Assembly: GCF_900102875.1 (NCBI RefSeq)
Contig: NZ_FNGH01000004.1
Location: 124,001-188,000, forward strand
Direction: 5' to 3'
DNA: 64,000 nt
Source of the DNA: Franzmannia pantelleriensis
GTDB taxonomy: Bacteria > Pseudomonadota > Gammaproteobacteria > Pseudomonadales > Halomonadaceae
Of this stretch, positions 1 through 8,263 are shown piece by piece. Each line of letters opens with the position of its first letter. Positions within the stretch are counted from its first letter, which is position 1. The notes beneath the pieces are model-generated. The model was not told where the DNA came from and did not search any database. It worked only from the letters and a program-made list of their open reading frames with translations. The position numbers were made by a program, and so were the translations under genes.

Positions 1-97
1 ATCTCCGGCGAATTGACCCTTGCAGTGTCGGCGCTGGCGGTAATGTCGGCAAGGACCGCTTGGCCACCGATTCGGACATGATGGGCGCGGAACCACA

Positions 98-120
98 CAG
101 CCCCGCACGGGGCGGGGCTG
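98..120 (-). terminator. Hairpin downstream of the SSS symporter gene
   Basis: A perfect 9-bp stem (98-106 with 112-120) closes a 5-base loop, 25 bases past the symporter stop codon. Read on the minus strand it is followed by a short T/G run rather than a clean T-tract, so it is a plausible but not textbook intrinsic terminator. Positions 1-97 contain no gene I can support. A short open frame (ending at 81) could be the tail of a gene cut by the left edge, but it is too short to identify. Confidence 0.5.
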
Positions 121-144
121 CGTAGGTCGGTATGGCGTGTCGGG

Positions 145-1743
145 TCAGACGCCGGCGAAGGCGGCGTACATGATCACCACCAGCACGATCAACACGATGC
201 CGGTGGGCACGGCGCCTTTCCACGGCGTCAAGTCGACATCGCCGCTGTGCTCGTGGACCCAGTCGGTCTCGCGCGGGCGCAGCTTGCCGATCACCAGCAT
301 CACCCCCACCAGCAGCACGAACACGCTGGCCACGAAGTGGAACTCGTGCATCACCACCGGCAGCTGGTTGAAGGGCGGTACGAAGTAGCCGGCGGCGATC
401 AGCAGGCAGCCGCCGACCAGCGCGATCTTGGCCGCCATCGGCGGCACCCGCTTGGTCAGCAGGCCAACGATGACCACCGCCAGGATCGGAATGAAGTAGA
501 TGGCGTTCATGCGCTGCAGGTAGCCGAACAGGCTCTCCTGGCCGGCCAGCAGCGGGGCGATGGTCATGGTGGCGAAGGCCATGATCCAGCCGAACACCTT
601 GCCCGACTTGACCACCTGCTCCTCGCTGGCGTCCTGGTTGAGCACGCCCTTGTAGATGCCCAGGCTGAAGATAGTGGTGGTGCTGTTGAGCGCCGAGTTG
701 AACGACGACAGGATGGCGCCGACCATCACCGCGGCGAAGAAGCCGGTGAGGTAGGGAGGCAGCACATTGAACACCAGATGGCCGTAGGCCTCGTCAGCGC
801 GCACGCCCTGCTCGGCGTAGAGGTGGTAGGCAATGATGCCCGGCAGCACCAGGTAGAGCGGCCCCAGCAGCTTGAAGAAGCCGGTCAACAGCACGCCCTT
901 CTGGCCCTCGGCGAGGTTCTTGGCGGCGAAGGTACGCTGGATGATCTGCTGGTTGGTGGTCCAGTAGAACAGGTTGATCAGGAACACCCCGGTGAACAGT
1001 GTGAAGAACGGTACCTGCTGATCAGAACCGCCGATCGAGTTGAGTTTCTCGGGGTCGCTCTCCTTGAGAATGCTCCAGCCTTCGACGATGCCGTCACCGC
1101 CGCTGACCGCCTGCAGGCCGAAGTAGACGATCACGAAGCCGCCGATCAGCAGGCCCACGCCGTTGAGGGTGTCGGACACGGCGACCGTGCGCAGCCCGCC
1201 GAACAGTGCGTAGATGGCACCGATGATGCCGACGATCCATACCGTCAGCCACAGCAGGGTAGTGGGCGATTGAATGCCGGTAAGGCCCTGCAAGTCGAGC
1301 ATGCCCTGCAGGCCCATGGCGCCGGAGTAGAGAATGATCGGCAGCAGGATCACCGCGTAGGCAATCAGAAAGATGACGTTGGTAATCAACTGGGTGCCGG
1401 CGTCGAAGCGGATTGCCAGCAGCTGCGGCAGGGTAGCGATACCGCTGCGCAGGAAGCGCGGCAGGAAGAACAGTGCCAGTGCCACCAGCGCGATTACCGC
1501 GACCACCTCCCAGGCCATCACGCTCAAGCCGTCGCTGAAAGCGGCACCGTTGAGGCCCACCATCTGCTCGGTGGACAGGTTGGTCATCAATAGTGAGCCG
1601 GCGATCAGGGGAAAGGTCAGGGTGCGGCCGGCGAGGAAGTAGCCGCTGGTGCTCTCGTGATCATCGCGGCGCGTGATGCGCCAGGTAATGAGGGCGACCA
1701 GTCCCGTGAAGAACAGGAAGGACGCCAGGGTCAGGGCGTGCAT
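145..1743 (-). CDS. Sodium:solute symporter (SSS family)
   Basis: A 532-residue polytopic inner-membrane protein with about 13-14 hydrophobic segments. The N-terminal GYFLAGRTL and [13 protein letters not shown] stretches and the later [16 protein letters not shown] motif are characteristic of the SSS family, which couples uptake of sugars, organic acids, amino acids or other small solutes to a sodium gradient. The sequence resembles the YidK/SglT-like branch, but the substrate cannot be read from it. It appears to be monocistronic: a hairpin follows the stop codon, and a 180-bp AT-rich region separates it from the upstream small membrane gene on the same strand. Sodium coupling fits a halophile. 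The family is certain; the substrate is unknown. Confidence 0.9.
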   Translation of the reverse strand: MHALTLASFLFFTGLVALITWRITRRDDHESTSGYFLAGRTLTFPLIAGSLLMTNLSTEQMVGLNGAAFSDGLSVMAWEVVAVIALVALALFFLPRFLRSGIATLPQLLAIRFDAGTQLITNVIFLIAYAVILLPIILYSGAMGLQGMLDLQGLTGIQSPTTLLWLTVWIVGIIGAIYALFGGLRTVAVSDTLNGVGLLIGGFVIVYFGLQAVSGGDGIVEGWSILKESDPEKLNSIGGSDQQVPFFTLFTGVFLINLFYWTTNQQIIQRTFAAKNLAEGQKGVLLTGFFKLLGPLYLVLPGIIAYHLYAEQGVRADEAYGHLVFNVLPPYLTGFFAAVMVGAILSSFNSALNSTTTIFSLGIYKGVLNQDASEEQVVKSGKVFGWIMAFATMTIAPLLAGQESLFGYLQRMNAIYFIPILAVVIVGLLTKRVPPMAAKIALVGGCLLIAAGYFVPPFNQLPVVMHEFHFVASVFVLLVGVMLVIGKLRPRETDWVHEHSGDVDLTPWKGAVPTGIVLIVLVVIMYAAFAGV

Positions 1744-1923
1744 GATGGGTAACCTTGCGGTTGGCGTGGATGTTTCGACGCGGCATCACCGAGAGCGTCG
1801 AGGTAAATGTGAGACATTTCTGATGACGTGATTCTAGTTAGGTGACACGATTCTCACATTCGCCTTTAGTCGTAAATTCTCGATTTATTTTTGTAAGTTT
1901 ACTAAAAAATGCCCTTGTGGTGC
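1744..1923. promoter_or_regulatory. AT-rich upstream region of the symporter gene
   Basis: This 180-bp spacer is clearly richer in A and T than its neighbours (especially 1835-1915) and should carry the symporter promoter on the minus strand. It holds an inverted pair TGTGAGA (1808-1814) and TCTCACA (1852-1858) separated by 37 bases, and two similar stretches, gacgtgattct and gacacgattct, in tandem. These could be regulator contacts. I cannot assign -35/-10 boxes with confidence. Confidence 0.35.
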
Positions 1924-2109
1924 CTACCGGCCGCCCACGAGCTGGGCCAGCATGGGGGTGGCAGCAATCAGAAAGCCGAGTACGGCGATGGTATAGCCGA
2001 GTGCACGACGCTGGCGTCGCCGGGCCAGGCTGAGCCCGACCAGGCACACCACCAGTCCGACCAGGTTGAAGGCGAATAGCGACATTTCCAGCAGTTCCTG
2101 GGTGGCCAT
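1924..2109 (-). CDS. Small two-helix membrane protein
   Basis: A 61-residue hydrophobic protein with two predicted transmembrane segments (about residues 10-27 and 37-55) separated by a basic RRRQRR loop, so the loop is probably cytoplasmic. The start at 2109 is chosen because AAGGAGT lies just upstream; a longer frame opening at 2199 has no such site. I recognise no named family. It is divergent from the DUF924 gene (107 bp between start codons). The ribosome binding site and membrane-protein composition support a real gene, but its function is unknown. Confidence 0.6.
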   Translation of the reverse strand: MATQELLEMSLFAFNLVGLVVCLVGLSLARRRQRRALGYTIAVLGFLIAATPMLAQLVGGR

Positions 2110-2216
2110 CGAGACTCCTTGGCGTAGGCTGAGAGGGAACCCGCGGTGGGTGGCGGGCTCAGATGATAGCAACTGCACTACACGACTGCAGTGCCGCAAC
2201 GATGACGGGAGGGCGC

Positions 2217-2759
2217 ATGGCTGATGCAGATGAGGTCTTGGGATTCTGGTTCGACGAACTGACGCCCGCTCAGTGGTTCCGAAAGGACGCGGAGATCGAC
2301 GCCGCCATTGCTCGGCGCTTTGCCGAGGTGCTTGAAGCGGCGAGCCGCGGCGAGCTGTGGGAGTGGCGGCTTTCGGCGCGCGGGCGTCTGGCTGAGATCA
2401 TCGTGCTCGATCAGTTCTCGCGCAATGTGCATCGCGATACGCCAGCGGCCTTCGCCAATGATGGCATGGCCCTGGTGCTGGCCCAGGAGGCGGTCGCCCA
2501 ACGCCGAGACCGTCATCTCGACGTTGCCTGGAGAGCCTTCCTCTATATGCCCTACATGCATAGCGAATCGCTCAAGGTGCACGACGAAGCGCTGCGGCTG
2601 TTCGACCAGCCTGGCCTCGAGGAGAACCTGCGCTTCGAGCATCGTCATCGCGATATCATCGCCAGGTTTGGCCGCTACCCCCATCGTAATGCCATACTGG
2701 GACGCGACTCCACGGTGCAGGAGTTGGCCTTTCTCGAGGAGCCTGGCTCGTCGTTCTGA
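2217..2759 (+). CDS. DUF924 family protein
   Basis: A 180-residue soluble protein with the hallmarks of DUF924: the opening EVLGFWFDELTPAQWF, the central LDQFSRNVHRDTPAAF and a later YMPYMHSE. The family is widespread in proteobacteria and forms an all-helical TPR-like fold, but no biochemical role is settled. The start at 2217 follows a GGGAGGG ribosome site; ATG codons at 2202 and 2163 are in frame but less well placed. It stands alone between the small membrane protein gene and the GlsB-like gene. Confidence 0.88.
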   Translation: MADADEVLGFWFDELTPAQWFRKDAEIDAAIARRFAEVLEAASRGELWEWRLSARGRLAEIIVLDQFSRNVHRDTPAAFANDGMALVLAQEAVAQRRDRHLDVAWRAFLYMPYMHSESLKVHDEALRLFDQPGLEENLRFEHRHRDIIARFGRYPHRNAILGRDSTVQELAFLEEPGSSF

Positions 2760-2818
2760 CGCGCCAGTGCCGCGGGTGGCTGCATGCGAGACGATTCAAT
2801 GGACGAAGGAGACTCACG

Positions 2819-3061
2819 ATGGGACTGATTCTGTGGTTGATCATTGGCGGTCTGGCGGGCTGGATCGCCGGTAACATCATGCGCGGGGGCGGCTTTGGCA
2901 TCCTCGGCAATATCGGCGTCGGCGTCGTAGGGGCGGTAATCGGCGGTTTCCTGTTCAGCCTGTTGGGGCTGCAGTCCGGCGGTTTCATCGGTTCCCTGGT
3001 GACCGCCACGGTGGGTGCCGTGGTGCTGCTGTGGGTGATTTCCAAGGTGCGTAGCGGCTGA
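2819..3061 (+). CDS. GlsB/YeaQ/YmgE family stress membrane protein
   Basis: An 80-residue, very glycine-rich membrane protein. It starts with GLILWLIIGGLAGWIAG and continues with repeated glycine-spaced hydrophobic stretches (GGGFGILGNIGVGVVGA, then a further pair), as in the transglycosylase-associated YeaQ/YmgE family. Members are induced by general or acid stress in enterobacteria; their molecular action is not established. The family match is strong because length and glycine pattern agree over the whole protein. Confidence 0.88.
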   Translation: MGLILWLIIGGLAGWIAGNIMRGGGFGILGNIGVGVVGAVIGGFLFSLLGLQSGGFIGSLVTATVGAVVLLWVISKVRSG

Positions 3062-3083
3062 CATAGCCGCGCCAGTAGCGAAT

Positions 3084-3109
3084 CACCGCCCGGCCCGTGC
3101 CGGGCGGTG
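3084..3109. terminator. Bidirectional hairpin between convergent genes
   Basis: A perfect 11-bp GC-rich stem (3084-3094 with 3099-3109) with a 4-base loop lies in the 53-bp gap between the convergent GlsB-like and amidase genes. Neither side has a good T-run. It probably serves as a shared transcript end. Confidence 0.55.
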
Positions 3110-3114
3110 TGCGT

Positions 3115-4530
3115 TCAGGCTTGCTGAATAGGGTCGGGCATGGCCGGAAAGCGCGGCGGATGCGCCTCCATGAACGCATGACAGGCGCGCAGCACGCGCA
3201 CGTCGTCGAACTTGCCGCCGGCCAGTTGAAAGCCTACCGGCAGGCCTTTGTCGGTAAAGCCGCAGGGCACCGAGGCGGCGGGCTGCTGGCTGAGATTGAA
3301 CGGGTATGAGAACGGCGCCCAGTCTTCCCAATCCTGCATGCCGCTGCCCGGCGGTACCTCGTGATTGATGGCAAAGGGCTCGATGGCCACCGTCGGCGTC
3401 ATCAGTAGGTGAAAGTCGCGATTGAAGTGTTCCAGACGCTCGGTGAGGCGCGCTCTATCGCTCAGCGCGCGAAACAGATCCACCGACGACAGCGATTCGG
3501 CGCGCAGCGCGTTGGAGACCAGCCCCGGGTCGAGCTGTTCGCGCTGACTCGCGCTCAACTGCTGGTACATGTCCAGTGAGGCGGTGAACCAGATGGTCTG
3601 GAAGGTCGCAAGCGGCGAGATGAAGCCGGGGTCGACCTCGACGATCTCGGCTCCTAAGGCGGCGAGCTTGTCGGCGGCTTCCCTGACGCGCATGGCCACC
3701 TGGGTATCGACCCTGGCATAGCCGAGGTCGGCGGAGTAGGCAATGCGCAGCCCCTTGAGGTCCTGGCCGATATCACTGCCCCAGTCGTCCGGCTGCCCAC
3801 GGGTGGCATAGGGATCATGGTAATCGTAGCGGCCCATCACATTGAGCATCATGGCCGCATCGCGCACGCTGCGGGTCATCGGCCCTAGGTGCGAAAGGGT
3901 CGGTTCCTGGGAGGGCGGCCACTGCGGTACCCAGCCAAACGACGGCTTGAAGCCGAAGGTGCCGGTGAAGGCGGCGGGAATGCGGATCGATCCGCCGGAG
4001 TCGCCGCCCTGGTGCAGCACCCCCATATTGAGCGCGGCGGCGGTCGCCGCGCCACCGGAGGAGCCGCCCGGCGTCAATCGGGTATCCCAGGGGTTGCGGG
4101 TGGCGCCGTGGATTCGGTTGTCGGTCACCGCCTTCCAGCCGAATTCCGGGGTGTTGGTCTTGCCGAGCAGAACCGCGCCGGCCTGGCGTAGCTTTCTGGC
4201 CGGCGGCGAGTCGTGCTGGCGGGGGGCGTCGTTGGTGGTAAGCGAGCCCTCCCGCGAAGGCATGCCGGCCACTTCGGTCAGGTCCTTCAGTGACACGGGG
4301 ACACCATCGATGGGACTCAGCGGCTCGCCCTTGCCCCAGCGTCGCGCCGAGGCGCGGGCGGCTTCTTCAGCCCCCTCGCGGTCGACGTGAACATAGGCAT
4401 TGACGGCGGGATTGAAGCGCTCGATGCGTGCCAGGGCGGCGCGGGTGGCGTCGAGGGGCGAGCAGTCGCGGCGTCGGTAGCGCTCGACGAGCTGGGCGGC
4501 GTCGAGAACGCCGAGGTCGGTGTCTTTCAC
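3115..4530 (-). CDS. Amidase (amidase signature family)
   Basis: A 471-residue cytoplasmic hydrolase of the amidase signature family, which cleaves carboxamides through a Ser-cisSer-Lys triad. The parts are visible: Lys82 in PVSLKDLTE, the LTPGGSSGGAA loop (cis-Ser about 157-158) and the nucleophile near Ser181 in GGDSGGSIRIPAA. Length is normal. A GTG start at 4530 is chosen because AAGGAG sits six bases upstream; an in-frame ATG at 4563 would add 11 residues but has no such site. The substrate is not predictable. It is not GatA in context, since no gatB or gatC is nearby. The neighbouring hypothetical gene upstream runs in the same direction. Confidence 0.9.
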   Translation of the reverse strand: MKDTDLGVLDAAQLVERYRRRDCSPLDATRAALARIERFNPAVNAYVHVDREGAEEAARASARRWGKGEPLSPIDGVPVSLKDLTEVAGMPSREGSLTTNDAPRQHDSPPARKLRQAGAVLLGKTNTPEFGWKAVTDNRIHGATRNPWDTRLTPGGSSGGAATAAALNMGVLHQGGDSGGSIRIPAAFTGTFGFKPSFGWVPQWPPSQEPTLSHLGPMTRSVRDAAMMLNVMGRYDYHDPYATRGQPDDWGSDIGQDLKGLRIAYSADLGYARVDTQVAMRVREAADKLAALGAEIVEVDPGFISPLATFQTIWFTASLDMYQQLSASQREQLDPGLVSNALRAESLSSVDLFRALSDRARLTERLEHFNRDFHLLMTPTVAIEPFAINHEVPPGSGMQDWEDWAPFSYPFNLSQQPAASVPCGFTDKGLPVGFQLAGGKFDDVRVLRACHAFMEAHPPRFPAMPDPIQQA

Positions 4531-4608
4531 ACGTCTCTCCTTGTGCAGATGGCGACGCATCATGCGTCACGTTCAGCCTAGGAGGTTCCCGGCGTGGCAG
4601 ACAAGGGG

Positions 4609-5202
4609 TCAGCCGCGCAGCAGCTTGCGATAACGGTCGAGCTGTCGGTCGAGCCAGTCAGCGTTGGGTGCGCCCTGGGCGTCGCGGCCAGGCACTCTGA
4701 GCTCGAGTACGAAAACGCCCTGGGACGCCTGGCCGAGCCGCTGGCCAGCGAGGCCAGCCAGCGCGCCGTCGAGGCGCTCAGGGCGGCGCCAGCTAAGCCA
4801 CAGCGCCTGCTGCTCGATCAGGTAGTCGAGGCGTGCGGCGTCTATAAGCACCGTCATCGCGCCGTGCACCAGACCCTGGGAAAGACTCTCCAGGGTGCGA
4901 TAGGCCGGGGCACCGGCGGCACGGCAGGCGTGGGCTCCCTCAACCCGGCAGCGCTCCCTTGCTCCGGCATCCGTCGGCCAGTTACCCCCGCGTAGTCGAC
5001 CCGCCGTGGCCGGAAACAGCTGCGTGAGCACCAGGCAGGGCGTGGCGTCCGCCAGCGGCCGCGGTGACTCGGTGACATGGCAGCCGGCCATGGCCCCGCG
5101 CAGCCAGCGGTAGTCGCAGGCGCGCTGGACGCTGGCGCGGGCATCCTCCAGCGAGTGATGGGCGCCGTGCAGCGAGCGTAGCAGAGAGAGGGCGCGAAGC
5201 AT
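4609..5202 (-). CDS. Hypothetical protein, no recognised family
   Basis: A 197-residue protein beginning MLRALSLLRSLHGAHHSLED, with AAGGAAGT just upstream of the ATG. That site is the main argument that this frame is real, because other long frames overlap the same stretch. I recognise no domain. There is no signal peptide or membrane segment; the protein is rich in Arg, Leu and Ala. It lies 78 bp upstream of the amidase start on the same strand, so the two may be cotranscribed. It could be a lineage-restricted protein of Halomonadaceae. Confidence 0.55.
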   Translation of the reverse strand: MLRALSLLRSLHGAHHSLEDARASVQRACDYRWLRGAMAGCHVTESPRPLADATPCLVLTQLFPATAGRLRGGNWPTDAGARERCRVEGAHACRAAGAPAYRTLESLSQGLVHGAMTVLIDAARLDYLIEQQALWLSWRRPERLDGALAGLAGQRLGQASQGVFVLELRVPGRDAQGAPNADWLDRQLDRYRKLLRG

Positions 5203-5251
5203 CGGGACTTCCTTGGTCGCAAGCAGCAGTCATCTGGCCAAGGATATCACC

Positions 5252-5286
5252 AAAAAAACCGCCCGACTGTGGTTGGCCGGGCGGTT
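5252..5286 (-). terminator. Intrinsic terminator of the gabDT operon
   Basis: A 9-bp stem (5257-5265 with 5278-5286) is followed on the minus strand by a run of seven T residues (seen as A on the plus strand, 5252-5258). It stands 26 bp beyond the gabT stop codon. Confidence 0.8.
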
Positions 5287-5311
5287 GGGTCTAACTACCG
5301 GATGATCGACC

Positions 5312-6613
5312 TCAGGCGGTGGCGTCGGCCTTTTGGCCGACCAGTTCCTTGAGGCAGGATTCGATGATCGACAGTCCCTCTTCCAGGATCTCGTCTTCGA
5401 TGGTCACCGGCATCAGGAAGCGGATGGTGTTGCCGTACATGCCGCAGGAGAGCAGGATCAAGCCGTTCTCGCGGGCTTTCTTGCACAGCGCCGCGGCCAG
5501 GTCGGCGTCCGGCGTGTGGTTGGCCTTGTCGGATACCAGGTCGAAGGCCGCCATGGCGCCCATGTTGCGGGCGTTGTCGATGCAGTCGAAATCCTGCTGC
5601 CAGGTGGCGAAGCGCTTGGCCAGCTTGTCGCCCAGGGCGTTGCTCTTGTCGAGGATCCCTTCCTGCTCGAACACCTCGAGCACCGCCAAGGTCGCGGCGC
5701 AGGAGACCGGACTGCCGGTGTAGGTGCCGCCCAGCGAGTTGCCGCCGGAGGCGTCCATCACCTTGTCGGTACCCACTACCGCAGAGATCGGCATGCCATC
5801 GGCCATGCTCTTGGCCATGGTCATGATGTCCGGTTCGACGCCGCTATGCTCGATGGCGAACATCTTGCCGGTGCGACCGAAGCCGGACTGTACTTCGTCG
5901 ATGATCATCAGGATGCCGTGCTCGTCGCAGATCTCGCGGATCGCCTTGAGGAAGCTGGTCGGCGCCGGGTAGAAACCGCCCTCGCCGAGTACCGGCTCGA
6001 GTACGATCGCCGCGGTATCCTTGGGATTGGCATCGGTCTTGAGCGCCATCTTCAGGCCGCGCAGCGCTTCATCCTCGCTGACACCGTGATAGGGCACCGG
6101 GAAGGGCGCGCGAAAGACGTTGCCCGGCATGCTGCCGAAGTCCGTCTGGTAGGGCGCGACCTTGCCGTTCATGGCCATGGTCATGAAGGTGCGGCCGTGA
6201 TAGCCGCCGTCGAAGCAGATCACGTTGTTCTTGCCGGTGGCGGCGCGGGCCACCTTGACGGCGTTCTCCAGCGCCTCGGCGCCGGAGTTGGCCAGCATCA
6301 CTTTGGCATGGCCGCGTACCGGGGTGATCTGGCTGAGTTTCTCCGCCACCTTCACATAGCCCTCGTAAGGCATCACGGTCTGGCAGGTGTGCATCACGCG
6401 GTCGAGCTGTGCCTTGACCGCCCCGACCACCTTGGGGTGGCGGTGGCCGATATTGAGCACGCCGATGCCGCCGGCGAAGTCGACGAAGCGATTGCCATCG
6501 GCGTCCCACACCTGGGCGTTCTCGGCGCGGTCGGCGAAGGCCGTGGCGGGACTGGCCGCACCGCTGGCCACGTAGCGCTGCTTGAGGTCGTTGAGCTCTG
6601 CGTTAGTCATCAT
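5312..6613 (-). CDS. gabT: 4-aminobutyrate (GABA) aminotransferase
   Basis: A 433-residue class III PLP-dependent aminotransferase that transfers the amino group of GABA to 2-oxoglutarate, giving succinate semialdehyde and glutamate. Visible signatures are ANSGAEALENAVK (about 108-120), the IIDEVQSGFGRTG stretch (238-249) and the PLP lysine K268 in IMTMAKSMADG. Length matches E. coli GabT. It follows gabD by 30 bp on the same strand, so its product is passed to the next step in the pathway by its operon partner. Two adjacent ATGs (6613 and 6610) both sit close to AAGGAG; the first is used here. 5-aminovalerate or another omega-amino acid could also be a substrate. Confidence 0.95.
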   Translation of the reverse strand: MMTNAELNDLKQRYVASGAASPATAFADRAENAQVWDADGNRFVDFAGGIGVLNIGHRHPKVVGAVKAQLDRVMHTCQTVMPYEGYVKVAEKLSQITPVRGHAKVMLANSGAEALENAVKVARAATGKNNVICFDGGYHGRTFMTMAMNGKVAPYQTDFGSMPGNVFRAPFPVPYHGVSEDEALRGLKMALKTDANPKDTAAIVLEPVLGEGGFYPAPTSFLKAIREICDEHGILMIIDEVQSGFGRTGKMFAIEHSGVEPDIMTMAKSMADGMPISAVVGTDKVMDASGGNSLGGTYTGSPVSCAATLAVLEVFEQEGILDKSNALGDKLAKRFATWQQDFDCIDNARNMGAMAAFDLVSDKANHTPDADLAAALCKKARENGLILLSCGMYGNTIRFLMPVTIEDEILEEGLSIIESCLKELVGQKADATA

Positions 6614-6643
6614 GTCACTCCTTGGATAGTGGATAAGGGGCGC

Positions 6644-8095
6644 TCACAGGCCGCCAATACACACATACTTTAGCTCAGTGAAGTCATCCAGGCCGTGGTG
6701 TGATCCCTCTCGGCCCAGGCCTGATTCCTTGACGCCGCCGAAGGGCGCAAGTTCGGTAGAGAGTAGCCCCTCGTTGACGGCTACCATGCCATACTCCAGG
6801 CCCTCCATGACATGCCAGATGCGCCGATAGTCGCGGGCATAGAAGTAGGCGGCGAGACCGAACTCGGTGGCATTGGCCATGGCGATGGCCTGCTCGTCGG
6901 TGTCGAAGCGGAATACCGGGGCCAGCGGGCCGAAGGTCTCCTCGCGGGCCACGCGCATCGCGTCGGTGACGTCGGCCACTACGGTGGGCTGGAAGAAGGT
7001 GCCGCCCAGGGCGTGGGGTTCGCCGCCACATATCAGCCGGCCGCCCTTCTCGAGGGCATCGTGGATGTGAGTTTGGACCTTGTCCACCGCGGCGGCGTTG
7101 ATCAGTGGGCCCTGTACCACGCCCTCATCGAGACCGTTGCCGACCTGGAGCTCGGCGACCCGGGCGGCGAGTTTTTCGAGGAAGGCGTCATAGACGCCGT
7201 CCTGAACCAGGAAGCGGTTGGTACACACGCAGGTCTGGCCGGCATTGCGAAACTTGGAGGCGATGGCGCCCTCTACCGCAGCATCCAGGTCAGCGTCATC
7301 GAAGACGATGAAGGGGGCGTTGCCACCCAGTTCCATGGAAGCCTTCTTGACCGTGCCGGCGCACTGCGCCAGCAGTTTCTTGCCCACCGGGGTCGAGCCG
7401 GTAAAGGAGACCTTACGTACCCGCGGGTCGGTGGTCAGTACCTCGCCGATGGCGGCGGGGCGGCTGGCGGTGACCACGTTGAGCAGGCCGGCGGGGAAGC
7501 CGACCTGCTCGGCGAGCCGGGCCAGGGCCAGGGCGGTCAGCGGGGTGGCCTCGGCGGGCTTGATCACTACCGGGCAGCCGGCGGCCAGCGCCGGGGCGCA
7601 CTTGCGGGTAATCATCGCCAACGGGAAGTTCCACGGGGTGATGGCAGCGACCACGCCGATCGGCTCGCGCATCACCAGCAGGCGCTTGTCGGCGCCGTGA
7701 CTGGGCAGGGTCTCGCCGGCCATGCGCTTGGCCTCTTCGGCGTAGAACTCGATGAAGGCAGCGCCGTAGGCGACTTCGCCACGGGATTCGGCGAGCGGCT
7801 TGCCCTGCTCGAGGGTCATCAGCCGTGCCAGGTCCTCCTGATGCGCCATGATCGCCTCGAACCAGGCGCGCAGCAGGGCGCTGCGCTGCTTGGCCGGGGT
7901 CTTGCGCCACGCCGGCCAGGCTGCCTCGGCGGCGGCCACGGCGTCGCGCGCCGCATCGGCATCCAGGTCGGGTACCTCGGCAAGCACCTCGCCGTTAGCG
8001 GGGTTGGTTACCGTGAAGCGGCGGTCGGCATGGCGCCATTCACCGCCGATGTACGCCTTGTCGATGGTCAGTTCGGGGAGTGGGTACGTGGGCAT
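6644..8095 (-). CDS. gabD: Succinate-semialdehyde dehydrogenase (NAD(P)+)
   Basis: A 483-residue aldehyde dehydrogenase oxidising succinate semialdehyde to succinate, the second step of GABA degradation into the TCA cycle. The cofactor-binding TPWNFPLAM (153-161), the general base Glu255 in MELGGNAPF and the catalytic Cys289 in NAGQTCVCTNRF are all present. Length and sequence follow the GabD branch (CVCTNRF is typical). It is first in the gabDT operon, with its promoter in the 168-bp gap shared with the divergent DUF1266-type gene. No GabR- or CsiR-type regulator is adjacent. Confidence 0.95.
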   Translation of the reverse strand: MPTYPLPELTIDKAYIGGEWRHADRRFTVTNPANGEVLAEVPDLDADAARDAVAAAEAAWPAWRKTPAKQRSALLRAWFEAIMAHQEDLARLMTLEQGKPLAESRGEVAYGAAFIEFYAEEAKRMAGETLPSHGADKRLLVMREPIGVVAAITPWNFPLAMITRKCAPALAAGCPVVIKPAEATPLTALALARLAEQVGFPAGLLNVVTASRPAAIGEVLTTDPRVRKVSFTGSTPVGKKLLAQCAGTVKKASMELGGNAPFIVFDDADLDAAVEGAIASKFRNAGQTCVCTNRFLVQDGVYDAFLEKLAARVAELQVGNGLDEGVVQGPLINAAAVDKVQTHIHDALEKGGRLICGGEPHALGGTFFQPTVVADVTDAMRVAREETFGPLAPVFRFDTDEQAIAMANATEFGLAAYFYARDYRRIWHVMEGLEYGMVAVNEGLLSTELAPFGGVKESGLGREGSHHGLDDFTELKYVCIGGL

Positions 8096-8263
8096 GCTGC
8101 CTCCTGAGTGTCGATGCTCCGATTGTTATCATAATTGACGTGTCGTGCAATATATAAAACACATGTCGCTCAATTAACCTAGACCCATCGGCGCCCTGAG
8201 TGCTTTCGGCTACACTGGGCGCCGATTTATGCATTGCCGTCTTTCGTCATGTCGAGGTGAGTC
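8096..8263. promoter_or_regulatory. Divergent promoter region, gabD / DUF1266 gene
   Basis: A 168-bp intergenic stretch between divergent genes with an AT-rich core (about 8120-8180) in otherwise GC-rich DNA. It must contain the gabDT promoter and probably that of the rightward gene. I could not pick out -35/-10 pairs with proper spacing. Confidence 0.4.

Noticed and set aside
1-97. Possible 3' end of a gene cut by the left edge
   Set aside because: A plus-strand frame ends at 81 but about 26 codons are too few to tell from chance.
5333-6673. A 446-codon open frame antisense to gabT
   Set aside because: Same reasoning: gabT is intact with catalytic lysine and operon context; the opposite frame has no recognisable domain.
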